A stretch of DNA of 64,000 nucleotides from Moritella yayanosii (GTDB lineage: Bacteria > Pseudomonadota > Gammaproteobacteria > Enterobacterales > Moritellaceae). Location: the NCBI RefSeq assembly GCF_900465055.1, contig NZ_LS483250.1, forward strand, positions 2,418,001-2,482,000, in the 5' to 3' direction. Each line of letters begins with the position of its first letter. Position 1 is the stretch's first letter. Below, piece by piece: positions 20,702 through 30,044 of the stretch. The notes under the pieces are model-generated. The model searched no databases. It was not told the origin of the DNA and saw only the letters and a program-made list of their open reading frames with translations. The position numbers and the translations under genes are program-made.

Positions 20702-22306
20702 ATGATCGCGAATTCGCATAAATACTGGTGGTGTAGCGCAGTGCTCGCCATCAGCATCATTTTAATTCTAGTGGGTGGTAGTTTTACTGCCCTACTTAAT
20801 TTTTCACAAACCGAGTTAGACTTCAGCAGTGTGCTGGCGGACTCGTACACCCAACATGTCATTCGCTTTAGTTTTTACCAAGCGGCCTTATCAACGGGCT
20901 TGAGTATTGGTTTAGCGATCCCGTTAGCACGCGCGTTCTCGCGTCGAGAGTTCGCGGGTAAACAAATGATCATCAAACTGTTTAACTTATCACTGGTACT
21001 GCCCATTATCATTGCCATCTTTGGTATTATTACTGTGCACGGTAAAAGTGGGTGGGTTAATCAACTACTCGGATTTTTTAACATAGAAACCGGCCATTAT
21101 ATTTATGGCTTAACCGGTATTCTGCTTGCCCATTTATTTTTTAATGTGCCGTTAGCCACCCGTATTTTATTACAAACATTAGATTCCATTCCCAGTGAAT
21201 CTTGGCGTTTAGCCAGTCAACTTAACTTACAATCTCGGCACATCTTTATCACCTTAGAATGGCCAAAGATAAAACAACAATTACCCTCGTTAATCAGTCT
21301 TATTTTTATGCTGTGCTTTACCAGTTTCGCGATTGTCATGTCGCTCGGCGGTGGGCCTAATTACGCCACACTTGAAGTCGCCATCTACCAAGCACTTAAA
21401 TTTGAATTTGATATCGAGCAAGCCGTGGCCTTGGCGATCATCCAAGTCGCGATCACCGTGGCGTTAATGCTTTTTAGTGCGGTATTTTTAAAGTCACAAC
21501 CTATGTCAGCACCATCCGGTAATTATTTTCGTCGCCCCGACTGCCACACGCTAAGCAGTAAAATTGGTGATGCGATCAGCTTTATTTTAGCCAGCTGTTT
21601 ATTAGCACCACCGATACTGGCTATTTTTATCAGTGGCATCAACAACAAGACTCTCGCCGTTCTTAGCGATCCTATGTTATGGCAAGCCACAGGTATCTCA
21701 CTACAAATAGCCCTGAGCTCGGGTTTATTAAGTTTGTTACTGGCCTGCTCAATTTTATTCTCGACACGCATATTAAAAGTACGCTTTAAGCTCATGGCAT
21801 TAGCGTATGGCATCGAAAATATTGGCGCTATTATTTTAGTGGTACCAGCACTGGTACTCGGTACGGGCTTGTTCTTATTATTACGCCCCTATGTTGATGT
21901 ATTTAGCATTGCCGCTTGGCTGGTGATCCTCGTCAATGCACTGATGGCATTACCTTATTTACTGCGAGTATTGAACCAACCGATCCAAGATAGCTTTGCG
22001 TCATATGACAAACTCGCTATCAGTTTAGGCTTATCACGCCTGCAGCGTCTGCGCATTATTGAATGGCCATTATTACGTAAACCGGTGGCGATGGGATTAG
22101 GGCTAGCTTGTGTGCTATCTCTGGGTGATTTAAGTGTGATCGCGTTATTTGGTAGCCAAAATATGCAAACCTTACCTTTGGTGCTCTACCGCCAGTTAGG
22201 CAGCTATCAACTTGATGCCGCCGCAGTGACTGCGATTTTCTTATTAACCCTTTGCGGTATTATTTTCTATTTGTTCGAACGTATTATTGGAGGCAAAAAT
22301 GCCTAA
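20702..22306 (+). CDS. thiP: thiamine ABC transporter permease
   Basis: A 534-aa inner-membrane protein with about 12 hydrophobic segments and two copies of the binding-protein-dependent permease fold. The EAA-type loops are near PSESWRLASQLNLQSRHIF in the first half and SYDKLAISLGLSRLQRLRI in the second. Length fits ThiP (536 aa in E. coli). It starts 35 bp after thiB with a weak ribosome site, and its end overlaps thiQ by 8 bp. Confidence 0.93.
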   Translation: MIANSHKYWWCSAVLAISIILILVGGSFTALLNFSQTELDFSSVLADSYTQHVIRFSFYQAALSTGLSIGLAIPLARAFSRREFAGKQMIIKLFNLSLVLPIIIAIFGIITVHGKSGWVNQLLGFFNIETGHYIYGLTGILLAHLFFNVPLATRILLQTLDSIPSESWRLASQLNLQSRHIFITLEWPKIKQQLPSLISLIFMLCFTSFAIVMSLGGGPNYATLEVAIYQALKFEFDIEQAVALAIIQVAITVALMLFSAVFLKSQPMSAPSGNYFRRPDCHTLSSKIGDAISFILASCLLAPPILAIFISGINNKTLAVLSDPMLWQATGISLQIALSSGLLSLLLACSILFSTRILKVRFKLMALAYGIENIGAIILVVPALVLGTGLFLLLRPYVDVFSIAAWLVILVNALMALPYLLRVLNQPIQDSFASYDKLAISLGLSRLQRLRIIEWPLLRKPVAMGLGLACVLSLGDLSVIALFGSQNMQTLPLVLYRQLGSYQLDAAAVTAIFLLTLCGIIFYLFERIIGGKNA

Positions 22307-23069
22307 TGCAACGCTCCTAAACAATGCTATTCCCCTAAGCAATGCCGACAGCAGCAGGGCATTATTACAGGTAAATAATATTACCTTTGCTTATGAACAA
22401 ATGCAGATGCACTTTGATTTAGTCGTTAATCGCGGCGAAACCTTAGCGATCCTGGGGGCCAGTGGTTCGGGTAAATCAACGCTACTGAATCTGATTGCGG
22501 GTTTTAATCAGCCGTTATCGGGGGATATCCGTTTTCAACAAGACTCGATATTAACTAAAGCACCTGCGCAGCGACCGATCACCACGTTATTTCAGGAGCA
22601 TAATTTGTTTAATCACTTAACCGTTAAACAAAATATTGCCATTGGCTTAGCACCCAGCATGAAGTTAAATGCCGAGCAACAAACGGCGTTAGAAACCGCA
22701 GCACAACAAGTGGAGATGACTGATTTACTGCATCGCTTACCCGCTGACTTGAGTGGTGGTCAACGTCAGCGCGTTGGTATTGCCCGTTGTCTCGCACGTA
22801 AACAACCACTATTACTATTAGATGAACCCTTTAGTTCGCTCGATCCCGCATTACGTCAAGAGATGTTACGTTTGATCGCCAAGCTGAATAAAGAACATGG
22901 CATTACCGTATTAATGGTCACCCATAACCCCAATGATGCCCTGCAGATAGCCGACAATATTGCCTTTATAGAAAACGGTAAGATCGCACTGCATGCACCA
23001 GCCGCTATTTTGGCTGATCAAGATGCACCGGATATGTTGAAACGTTATTTGGGGACGCTGAATAAGTAA
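22299..23069 (+). CDS. thiQ: thiamine ABC transporter ATP-binding protein
   Basis: A 256-aa ABC ATPase. Walker A is GASGSGKST, the signature is LSGGQRQRVGIARCLA, and Walker B is LLLLDEPFSSLDP, followed by the switch His in VTHNP. It powers ThiBP. The start is the ATG at 22299, because GGAGG at 22289-22293 is well placed; the TTG at 22287 overlaps that site. Overlap with thiP indicates coupling. The N-terminal extension of about 20 residues before the ABC domain is longer than in E. coli ThiQ (232 aa). Confidence 0.94.
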   Translation: MPNATLLNNAIPLSNADSSRALLQVNNITFAYEQMQMHFDLVVNRGETLAILGASGSGKSTLLNLIAGFNQPLSGDIRFQQDSILTKAPAQRPITTLFQEHNLFNHLTVKQNIAIGLAPSMKLNAEQQTALETAAQQVEMTDLLHRLPADLSGGQRQRVGIARCLARKQPLLLLDEPFSSLDPALRQEMLRLIAKLNKEHGITVLMVTHNPNDALQIADNIAFIENGKIALHAPAAILADQDAPDMLKRYLGTLNK

Positions 23070-23073
23070 GAGT

Positions 23074-23337
23074 CTAAATAAAACCGCGTGCTTTGAGCAG
23101 CGCGGTTTTAAAGTCATCTTCTTGATCTTTCGCTAACCCGGGGATCATGTCATCTTTCGCGCTGTTGCGCATTTTTAAGTGATAGATAAGCGCATCATCA
23201 CTCAACGCTGCTAACTCACCTGTAAACTTCATCTCTGCAGCCAACGTTGCGAGCAACTGCAACAGGTTCATATCAGGTACTTTCTGCCATTCTGGTTGTA
23301 ATAACTCAATAATCTCATTTAAGCGGTGATATTTCAT
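23074..23337 (-). CDS. yihD: YihD-family protein (DUF1040)
   Basis: An 87-aa cytosolic protein closely similar in pattern to E. coli YihD (89 aa): [15 protein letters not shown] at the start, [13 protein letters not shown] in the middle and [13 protein letters not shown] at the end. Function is unknown. It is convergent with thiQ, with only 4 bases between the stop codons. Confidence 0.9.
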   Translation of the reverse strand: MKYHRLNEIIELLQPEWQKVPDMNLLQLLATLAAEMKFTGELAALSDDALIYHLKMRNSAKDDMIPGLAKDQEDDFKTALLKARGFI

Positions 23338-23460
23338 TTTATAATCCTTATTTCAACTGTGGTTATTATACCTGTTCCTAGGCATAAGTTAAGTACACAC
23401 AGACCCGATTATTGCAGGCAACCATAACTCAATGACAACCACGGCCAAGTAGTAACAGCA

Positions 23461-23492
23461 ACGCCCCGAGCAATCACTATTACCTGGGGCGT
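23461..23492. terminator. hairpin between yihD and the 111-aa membrane ORF
   Basis: ACGCCCC and GGGGCGT form a 7-bp stem with an 18-nt loop, just past the end of the minus-strand gene at 23538. It probably ends that transcript. Confidence 0.45.
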
Positions 23493-23537
23493 GTTATTTA
23501 TAATACTAGCGCGAGAAACCTGAGCAGACTTAAAGTG

Positions 23538-23873
23538 CTAACTGCCAGCGTTGTAATGGTTTACCGCACCCTCACCAACTGATTGTCCAACAGCAGGTAA
23601 CAAGGGAACGTCTTTATCTGTATGTGCTGTATTGTCTGGATCGCTATCGTCAGCAAACACCACTTGTGTCCAACCCGCATTAATAAGATCGTCTGTATTA
23701 AGCGCGCTTGCTGTCATCGGTGCCGGTGCGACTTTACGCCAGTCATGTTTACCTTTACGTTCCCAGCTTTTATCACTGATAAATGGCGCTATCGCTAAAA
23801 TTAAGATGATTAATAACGCCACCCACTTACCTTCACGACCACCATCGTCGGTCTGGACTGATTGACTGATCAT
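23538..23873 (-). CDS. hypothetical single-span membrane protein
   Basis: A 111-aa ORF with one hydrophobic segment (WVALLIILILAIAPF, about residues 17-31) and a polar C-terminal part. AGGTGA about 10 bases upstream is a fair ribosome site. It overlaps the preceding ORF by 41 bp in another frame, which is unusual for intact neighbours. I do not recognise a family. It may be a shortened remnant of an operon of PepSY-associated, DUF2271 or DUF4198-like membrane genes, but that is only a guess from context. Confidence 0.45.
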   Translation of the reverse strand: MISQSVQTDDGGREGKWVALLIILILAIAPFISDKSWERKGKHDWRKVAPAPMTASALNTDDLINAGWTQVVFADDSDPDNTAHTDKDVPLLPAVGQSVGEGAVNHYNAGS

Positions 23874-24236
23874 TTTTCAATTCACCTTTGTAATTGGCTT
23901 TCATTAAGTAACGACCCGCAACATTTGGCGTGAACGTCACGTTATACCCCGGACCTTTGTAGTCCATGGCTATCTCACCTTCGATTAATTCACCGTCTTC
24001 AACTTCGGTAAAAACATCTAAAGCTGAAGGTCGACCAGAAAGTTGGGCGTGTTCGGTAAGGTAATTAATAATACCGGCTTTATCGACAGCAATAACGCCA
24101 TTGAAATATAGATATGCAGACGACGTGCCCATACTTGCACTTGCTTGTTTTTCAAAAATGTTTTATTTTTTGAGGTTGTCTTTTGATGTTTCGATCTTAT
24201 AGGTGTCTGGGAAAAAGACTGACTGATAGAGGACAT
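23833..24236 (-). pseudogene. probable frameshifted remnant of a PepSY-associated membrane protein
   Basis: Two overlapping frames together look like one broken gene. The first (from ATG 24236) has a basic N-terminus then QVWARRLHIYISMALL, typical of the first helix of PepSY-associated TM proteins, and then loses sense. The second (in frame from 24132 to 23833) continues with DKAGIINYLTEHAQLSG and FTEVEDGELIEGEIAMDYKG, like the periplasmic part of the same family. A deletion with frameshift near 24090-24110 would explain both. Neither frame has a good ribosome site. The family assignment is from memory. Confidence 0.5.
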
Positions 24237-24361
24237 GATCGTAATAACACGGCTTGGTTTATGGGATTAAAGTACAGACAATTTAATTGATAATAGTTTT
24301 CATTGGCATTTAATTTACATTATTTACGTTAACTCAAAATGCAATATTGCCACTTAGCGGC

Positions 24362-24631
24362 TTACCACTCCTCATCCGTAATCAAATCACTGTCAATGAT
24401 CTCGCAATAGGTTTTCACTTCAGCTTCGGTATGCTCAATTCTAGCTGCATCGGCAAGCTCCCATGAACGTTCGCAAATTTGGCTACGTTCGCACCACAAA
24501 TATCCCGCGGCAGGTAAACAACCATGAGCATCACGATCGCCACCGACAGTTTCAGGTGGTGTGCCACTACATGCCGTAATGCTAACTAAGAGTGAAAATG
24601 TGAGTAAAGGTGTGAGTATTTTAATTCGCAT
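24362..24631 (-). CDS. small cysteine-containing lipoprotein
   Basis: An 89-aa predicted lipoprotein. The signal peptide ends in a lipobox ITAC with Cys21, assuming the ATG at 24631 (GGACG upstream) rather than the one at 24643. The mature part has GGDRDAHGCLPAAGYLWCER and SQICERSW, a Cys-containing motif seen in many short bacterial secreted or lipoproteins. Function is unknown. Confidence 0.7.
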   Translation of the reverse strand: MRIKILTPLLTFSLLVSITACSGTPPETVGGDRDAHGCLPAAGYLWCERSQICERSWELADAARIEHTEAEVKTYCEIIDSDLITDEEW

Positions 24632-24797
24632 AATAACGTCCATGAGTAACGCGCATTAATATTATAATAGTATAAATAAAAAATAATATAGAGAATCAAT
24701 TTGTTAAGAAAAAAGCACACCAGACTTAGACACCTGCTGTGCTTGCTCATCATGAATTAAAATGCTGTACTATGGAGATAATACGTCAAACAATGTA

Positions 24798-26192
24798 TTA
24801 CAAATTATGTTCAGCATAAGACGCCAAACGGCTACGCTGCACACCTTTTAAGAACACATTGGCACTGCCATCAAAGTCTTTAAAACGTTCCACTATATAG
24901 GTGAGACCCGAGGTTACGGCAGTTAAATAACTGCTGTCAATTTGCGATAGATTACCTGAGCAGACAATCTTAGTGCCCTCGCCACAACGGGTAATGATAG
25001 TTTTCAATTGTGCCGCCGTCAGGTTTTGACACTCATCCAATAATACAAACGCATTTTGAATCGAACGCCCACGCATGAAGTTTACTGATTTAAACTGTAA
25101 ATTGGCTTTCTGTTTAATGTACTCCACTGAGCCATCTTTACACTCATCGTATTTATGCAAGACTTCTAAGGTATCAGTGATCGCCGCCAGCCAAGGCAGC
25201 ATTTTTTCTTCTTCGGTACCGGGTAAGAAACCAATACTTTCGGCAATTTCAGGGGTATTACGGGTCACTATCACCTTGTCATACATTTTGCGCTCAACAA
25301 CTTGCTCGAGTGCTGCGGCCATGGCCAAAAGCGTTTTACCACTGCCCGCAGGACCCGTTAAGATCACCAAATCAATGTGTGGATTCAGTAAGGCCTCCAG
25401 CGCCATGCCTTGGTAAATATTTTTAGGATGTATGCCCCAAGCTTTCTTTGACATCAGGCGTTCACGGCCTAAATCAACAAAACTAATTTCACCTTTGTTT
25501 TTACTGACAACACGTGCGGCAAAGTGATCGGTTTCGTCAATCAGGTATTGGTTAATAAAAGTGTCTTTCAGCAATTCCGTTTCGACCGTATGAATGGTCT
25601 TCGAACCCATGGTTTCACTTTTCATACTTTCACTGTGACATTCATTTATCTCTTGCCAAAAGTCTCCGGTAAACTTATGAAATCCAGTGGCTAAAAACTT
25701 AATATCATCAATCAACTGATCAGAGCGATAATCTTCAACATGTCTCAGCCCCGCGCCTTTAGCTTTTAAGCGCATGTTGATGTCTTTGGTCACTAACACA
25801 ATTTCACGTTCTGACTGGCCTTGTAAAAACAACGCCGCGTTGATAATGCGATTATCAGGTTCGTTATCAGTAAAAAAAGCATCTGGCTGCATGACACTAT
25901 TATCGGCAAAAATTGAGATCTTACCCAGCTTATTTTTACTTTCGACTTTTTGCAGTGGCACCCCTTGGCTGATTTCTTCGGAGGTTGCATTTGAAAAAAT
26001 ATCTTCCAGTGCACGAATAGCCACACGCGCATCGCGACTGACATCTCTTCCTCGATCTTTAATATTATCGAGCTCTTCTAAAACAGTCATGGGGATCATG
26101 ACATCGTGTTCTTGAAAAGTGAAGATCGACAAGGGGGCGTGCAACAACACATTGGTATCGAGAATGAAAACTTTATTGTTGGTACTTTCCAT
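24798..26192 (-). CDS. PIN domain-PhoH ATPase protein (PhoH2/YlaK type)
   Basis: A 464-aa protein with an N-terminal PIN nuclease domain (FILDTNVLLHAP at residues 9-20, LEELDNIK, then acidic residues DNRIINAAL and VTKDINMRLKAKG) and a C-terminal PhoH-type P-loop ATPase (LTGPAGSGKTLLA Walker A, FVLLDECQNL Walker B). Such PIN-PhoH fusions are RNA helicase/RNases in other bacteria. It is monocistronic and divergent from the TPR gene. Confidence 0.9.
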   Translation of the reverse strand: MESTNNKVFILDTNVLLHAPLSIFTFQEHDVMIPMTVLEELDNIKDRGRDVSRDARVAIRALEDIFSNATSEEISQGVPLQKVESKNKLGKISIFADNSVMQPDAFFTDNEPDNRIINAALFLQGQSEREIVLVTKDINMRLKAKGAGLRHVEDYRSDQLIDDIKFLATGFHKFTGDFWQEINECHSESMKSETMGSKTIHTVETELLKDTFINQYLIDETDHFAARVVSKNKGEISFVDLGRERLMSKKAWGIHPKNIYQGMALEALLNPHIDLVILTGPAGSGKTLLAMAAALEQVVERKMYDKVIVTRNTPEIAESIGFLPGTEEEKMLPWLAAITDTLEVLHKYDECKDGSVEYIKQKANLQFKSVNFMRGRSIQNAFVLLDECQNLTAAQLKTIITRCGEGTKIVCSGNLSQIDSSYLTAVTSGLTYIVERFKDFDGSANVFLKGVQRSRLASYAEHNL

Positions 26193-26351
26193 AGAAACAC
26201 CTCATTTAGTTCGGCTAGCTCTTAAAGTCTAGTCGTTGATCTCGTTGATTTCATTTTTAGCCATTTTTTTACAATTTCTGTGCTGCAATACGATATACTT
26301 ACAAAATACATATCTCTGATGACCCTATCAGGCTTTTATTACGGAAATAAG

Positions 26352-26780
26352 ATGACAGCAACCAAGACAGCACTTGATCCTAAACTATTTAAAAAAATCG
26401 AAATCATTTGTGAGAAAGGTGAAGAGCAGCTCGAAGCTGAAGAATACAAGATTGCGATCGAGACTTTCATGCAAGCTTATGATCTTGTTCCTGAACCAAA
26501 AATCCATTGGAACGTTTCTACTTGGATCTTAACTGCGCTAGGTGATGCTCATTTCATGCTAGGCGACTGGGCTTCATTAGAAGAAGCAACAGGCTTTGCT
26601 ATGTTATGCCCTGAAGGTGCAATAAACCCTTATTTACACCTGCGTTTAGGTCAAGCACACTTTGAACTAGGCAACATGGAACCAGCTAAAGAACAGTTAG
26701 CAAAAGCGTTTGAAGCGGAAGGTGCTGAGATCTTCGGTGACGACGATCCAAAATATTTAGCATTCGCACAAGCTGCATAG
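26352..26780 (+). CDS. tetratricopeptide-repeat protein
   Basis: A 142-aa cytosolic, helical protein. About three TPR-like helix pairs are visible (GEEQLEAEEYKIAIETFMQAY, ILTALGDAHFMLGDWASLEEA, LHLRLGQAHFELGNMEPAKEQL). It resembles the small chaperone-like TPR proteins of marine gammaproteobacteria. I chose the ATG at 26352 (GGAA upstream, start of the conserved part); the open frame extends back to 26280 without support. Its partner is unknown. Confidence 0.75.
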   Translation: MTATKTALDPKLFKKIEIICEKGEEQLEAEEYKIAIETFMQAYDLVPEPKIHWNVSTWILTALGDAHFMLGDWASLEEATGFAMLCPEGAINPYLHLRLGQAHFELGNMEPAKEQLAKAFEAEGAEIFGDDDPKYLAFAQAA

Positions 26781-26820
26781 TTAATTACTAATAACGAGCT
26801 TAGTAACTCAGATAACGAAG

Positions 26821-26850
26821 ACCACCCACAGCAGAACCACTGAGGGTGGT
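26821..26850. terminator. hairpin between the TPR gene and the UbiA-like gene
   Basis: ACCACCC and GGGTGGT form a 7-bp stem with a 16-nt loop, 40 bases after the TPR stop. There is no clear T-run, so it is a weak candidate. Confidence 0.4.
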
Positions 26851-26876
26851 CATTATCGACTTATACAACAAATACG

Positions 26877-26901
26877 AATCTAATCTAATCTAATCTAATC
26901 T
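26877..26901. repeat. pentanucleotide tandem repeat (AATCT)5
   Basis: Five perfect copies of AATCT run across the stop codon of the minus-strand UbiA-like gene (stop at 26895-26897). Slippage would change the last codons or the 3' end of that gene. Such runs are a classic source of length variation. Confidence 0.85.
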
Positions 26902-27785
26902 AAAATCAATGTTAACCCCAATAACGCAGGTGTTGCGACTGTCGCGATTAAATTTGAACGTAAAAATTTAGGCTGCTGCGTAATATTCTGACCAAACTTA
27001 ATGCCACCGTAAAGTGCATAAAATGCTAACGGCATTGGTATTAGTGCGATCAAACTAAGTACTGGCAGATACCCAATCACGACATAAGCAATAATGATTA
27101 ATGTTGCTAACGTGGCAAACACAGCATAAACATAATTACTCACTTTGATGCCGTAAGCCATCGGAAAACCTTCACTGCCATTATCTTCAGCCGATACTTT
27201 GATATTGCCATAGTTATTCAGTAACCACAGGTTATTCACCAAGAAGAATGGGATGATAGCGATAACCCAAACCAACTGTGTATATTGTCCCACTAAGACA
27301 TACTCGGTGCCTAATGCGATTAATAATGCAAAACCAAAGCCCGGAGCCAATAATGAATAGATCGGATGTTTTTTGATAACACTGCTGTAACTCAACAATA
27401 TCATTAACCCAATCACACCTACCGGTAAAATACCTAAGCCAAACTTAACCACCAAAAATAAGCCACATAACAAGCTCACGATAAGTGCAACGAGTCCGGC
27501 AAGGAATGCGGAGTTAACTTGATCACGCGCACGAGGATGCCCAACATGTTTATCGCGATTTACTTTAAACGCCCAGGTATGTTTTAAATCTGAATATTCG
27601 TGGAATGTACAAAGACTGACGTGACCAACAAATGCAGCGATGCACGCTGCAATTAATAAATAACCATTTACATCACCATGATTTGCGATCACAGCACTAA
27701 ACCCTAAAAATATACATACCATAGTTAGCAGTAAATACGATAAATTTATCGTTTGTAGTACTGCTTTAAACCTGAATGCTAACAT
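26895..27785 (-). CDS. divergent UbiA-family prenyltransferase-like membrane protein
   Basis: A 296-aa protein with 8-9 hydrophobic segments and the UbiA layout. The first Asp-rich motif is altered (FHEYSDLK in place of NDxxD) and so is the second (NNYGNIKVSAED, where the usual Asp is Asn). It may use an unusual substrate or have lost activity. I chose the ATG at 27785 because AAGGTG lies 8 bases upstream; the codon at 27809 has no ribosome site. The 3' end carries the (AATCT)5 repeat. No quinone or heme genes flank it, so the substrate cannot be inferred. Confidence 0.7.
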   Translation of the reverse strand: MLAFRFKAVLQTINLSYLLLTMVCIFLGFSAVIANHGDVNGYLLIAACIAAFVGHVSLCTFHEYSDLKHTWAFKVNRDKHVGHPRARDQVNSAFLAGLVALIVSLLCGLFLVVKFGLGILPVGVIGLMILLSYSSVIKKHPIYSLLAPGFGFALLIALGTEYVLVGQYTQLVWVIAIIPFFLVNNLWLLNNYGNIKVSAEDNGSEGFPMAYGIKVSNYVYAVFATLATLIIIAYVVIGYLPVLSLIALIPMPLAFYALYGGIKFGQNITQQPKFLRSNLIATVATPALLGLTLILD

Positions 27786-27998
27786 AGTCACACACCTTAA
27801 GTTACCCATTTAGAGCTATTATAGCGTAACTAAAAGCAGCTAAATTTGATCTGAATCTAAAGATGTTCCGGATTTGGAGTAAGTGATGGTTAAAACCGTT
27901 TATAAAGTAAACCAGATGTTATATAGAGCAGTTAACACTGAGTGAACTCAATATTTCCTGCTCTCAACAATATACCATTAATACGCAATTAATCGTCT

Positions 27999-28349
27999 TT
28001 ATACTATCTCAGCCGCAACCACTGATATTTCAACCAATAACGCTTCACGCGCCATACTCGCTTGTACACATGCACGTGCAGGTGCGTGACCTGCAGGAAC
28101 CCAAGCATCCCAAACCGCATTCATTTCAGCAAAATCTGCCATGTCTTTAATATAAATCGTTGCCGATAACATGTGATTTTTATCACTGCCAGCTTGGGCT
28201 AATAGCTCAGTCACTTTTGCTAACATAGTTTCTGTTTGCTCTTTGATACCATACGTTGCATCTGCGCATACTTGGCCACATAAGTAGATAGTGCCGTTAT
28301 GCTTTACAATGCGACTCATTCTTGGTTTCGTTCCCATACGTTCTATCAT
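27999..28349 (-). CDS. RidA/YjgF family protein
   Basis: A 116-aa protein of the Rid family, which deaminates reactive enamine and imine intermediates. The core GTIYLCGQV, the [25 protein letters not shown] helix, and [12 protein letters not shown], containing the substrate-binding Arg, are visible. Sequence details (short N-terminus, Cys in GQVCAD) suggest one of the Rid subgroups rather than archetypal RidA. It is transcribed alone. Confidence 0.85.
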   Translation of the reverse strand: MIERMGTKPRMSRIVKHNGTIYLCGQVCADATYGIKEQTETMLAKVTELLAQAGSDKNHMLSATIYIKDMADFAEMNAVWDAWVPAGHAPARACVQASMAREALLVEISVVAAEIV

Positions 28350-28478
28350 GCTAAATTCTCTTCGTTAAATATCAAGGTGAATACCCAGCATTGGGTTAAT
28401 TGGTTAGTTTACCTTGTCTTACAGACAAATTTCAGTTAAAAATAAGATTGGCGTAATAACTCAAGGGAGTGAGTACAA

Positions 28479-28967
28479 ATGATAAGAACAGCCACCGTAC
28501 AAGATGCCGAAGCCATCAGCCTTATCTATAATCATTACATCGCTAATACCGTGATCACTTTCGAAGAAGAATTGGTCACAAGTGATGATATTGCCAGCCG
28601 AATCAAAGCAACACAGGCTGCAGGTCTACCTTGGCTCGTGGCAGAAGACAATAAAAAAGTGCTTGGTTATGCTTATGCAAGCCCTTGGAAAAGTCGCAGT
28701 GCCTATCAATTTAGTGTCGAAACATCGGTTTATCTTGCTCCTGATGCTTCACGAAAAGGCTGGGGAAGCCAACTTTACCAAGCCTTATTTATACAATTAA
28801 AAGCCACCGAAGTACGAACCGTCATTGGCGGCATTGCTCTACCTAATCCCGCAAGTATCGCTTTGCATGAAAAACTTGGCATGCAAAAAAGTGCACATTT
28901 TAGTGAGGTGGGCTATAAATTTAACCAATGGGTCGATGTCGGTTATTGGCAGAAACGTTTAGTTTAA
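28479..28967 (+). CDS. GNAT acetyltransferase, phosphinothricin acetyltransferase-like
   Basis: A 162-aa N-acetyltransferase. The start IRTATVQDAEAISLIYNHYI, the FEEE segment, YAYASPWKSRSAYQFSVETSVYL and the acetyl-CoA loop SRKGWGSQLYQ match the Pat/YncA (MnaT) branch. Members acetylate methionine analogues or phosphinothricin-like amino acids. GGGAGTG is a good ribosome site. The gene is monocistronic. Confidence 0.87.
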   Translation: MIRTATVQDAEAISLIYNHYIANTVITFEEELVTSDDIASRIKATQAAGLPWLVAEDNKKVLGYAYASPWKSRSAYQFSVETSVYLAPDASRKGWGSQLYQALFIQLKATEVRTVIGGIALPNPASIALHEKLGMQKSAHFSEVGYKFNQWVDVGYWQKRLV

Positions 28968-29034
28968 ACCCAAATTAAAGTCGTTGAACAGCCCGATATA
29001 AACCATTAAAAATCGTTCAAGGCATAACTATTAA

Positions 29035-29838
29035 TTAATAGTTATGCTCTAGACTCCATTTACGTAAAATTTTGTTTTCCACTTTAGGCTCAATTTGCAT
29101 GATCGCCTTGTCTAGAATTTTACGTAACATGGCTTGGTCTTTACGTACCCCAAAACGATAACGGTTCACGTATTTGGTACGTCCTGAAACGGTTAAATTC
29201 TTTAGCCCCAGTTTAGCGATTTTATAACGCAGTACGAATAAGGATTCTATGGTCGCGACGATCTCACCGTTAGCCGTTTTCTGCAGTGCTTCATCCGTGT
29301 TATCGACTCGGCTAACAATCACTCTGGGATAGTTGTTACGGAGATATTCTTCATACACATAACCTTCAACGACAGCGACTGTTTTACCACGAAGAGACTT
29401 TAAATTACGGATCCCATGCACATTTTTCAAGGTTGCTAGTGCAGCCTCAGCTTCGACATAAGGCGCAGTAAAGATCAACCATTGCGAACGTCTTGGGGTT
29501 TGGTTAAGAAATGACAGTAGATCACAACCACCATTACGAGTGACATCTAAACTTTGTTGCCAAGTTTTGGTTTCTCTCACTTTAAATTCGACATCGAGCA
29601 TCGCCGAAAACACCGCAATATAATCAGCAGCAATACCAATATAACCAAGTTTAGGATCCCACGCTTCATACGGCATCCAGTTAGGATCAATACAGAGTTT
29701 TATCGGGGCTCGATCAGAAAGGTAGTTACGCTCTTCAGCTGTAAGGCGTATTTTATCAATCTGGGCATGGGCAGATAGACTAATACTGGCTAAACTTAGT
29801 AAACATAATAGCGCGATAATACAGCTCGTTTTTGTCAT
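29035..29838 (-). CDS. periplasmic solute-binding protein, family 3 type
   Basis: A 267-aa protein with a signal peptide (cleavage after SAHA near residue 25) and one SBP_bac_3 domain starting LCIDPNWMPYEAWD and ending near the C-terminus. Domains of this kind often form the sensory part of histidine kinases or GGDEF proteins, but here it stands alone. No ABC permease or ATPase genes are adjacent. Ligand unknown, probably an amino-acid-like molecule. Confidence 0.82.
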   Translation of the reverse strand: MTKTSCIIALLCLLSLASISLSAHAQIDKIRLTAEERNYLSDRAPIKLCIDPNWMPYEAWDPKLGYIGIAADYIAVFSAMLDVEFKVRETKTWQQSLDVTRNGGCDLLSFLNQTPRRSQWLIFTAPYVEAEAALATLKNVHGIRNLKSLRGKTVAVVEGYVYEEYLRNNYPRVIVSRVDNTDEALQKTANGEIVATIESLFVLRYKIAKLGLKNLTVSGRTKYVNRYRFGVRKDQAMLRKILDKAIMQIEPKVENKILRKWSLEHNY

Positions 29839-30044
29839 ACTGGTACTTACCTCATATTGCGTTTATCCAATATAAGTTAAGACTATAAATCACCAGCTAT
29901 CTAGTAAATAGCCACAATTATCCATTTGTAATACCGATAAACAGCGCAACAAAACCGCCTAACAGATAAATAAGGCTAAAAATAAATGTCTTTAAGTCAG
30001 TGATAGAATTATAATTAAAGCAAATATCATTTGATGAATATGCC

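Noticed and set aside
27886-27945. 19-codon ORF with GGAGTAAGTG before its ATG
   Set aside because: Too short to judge, with no structure or neighbour to support it; only the ribosome-site match speaks for it.
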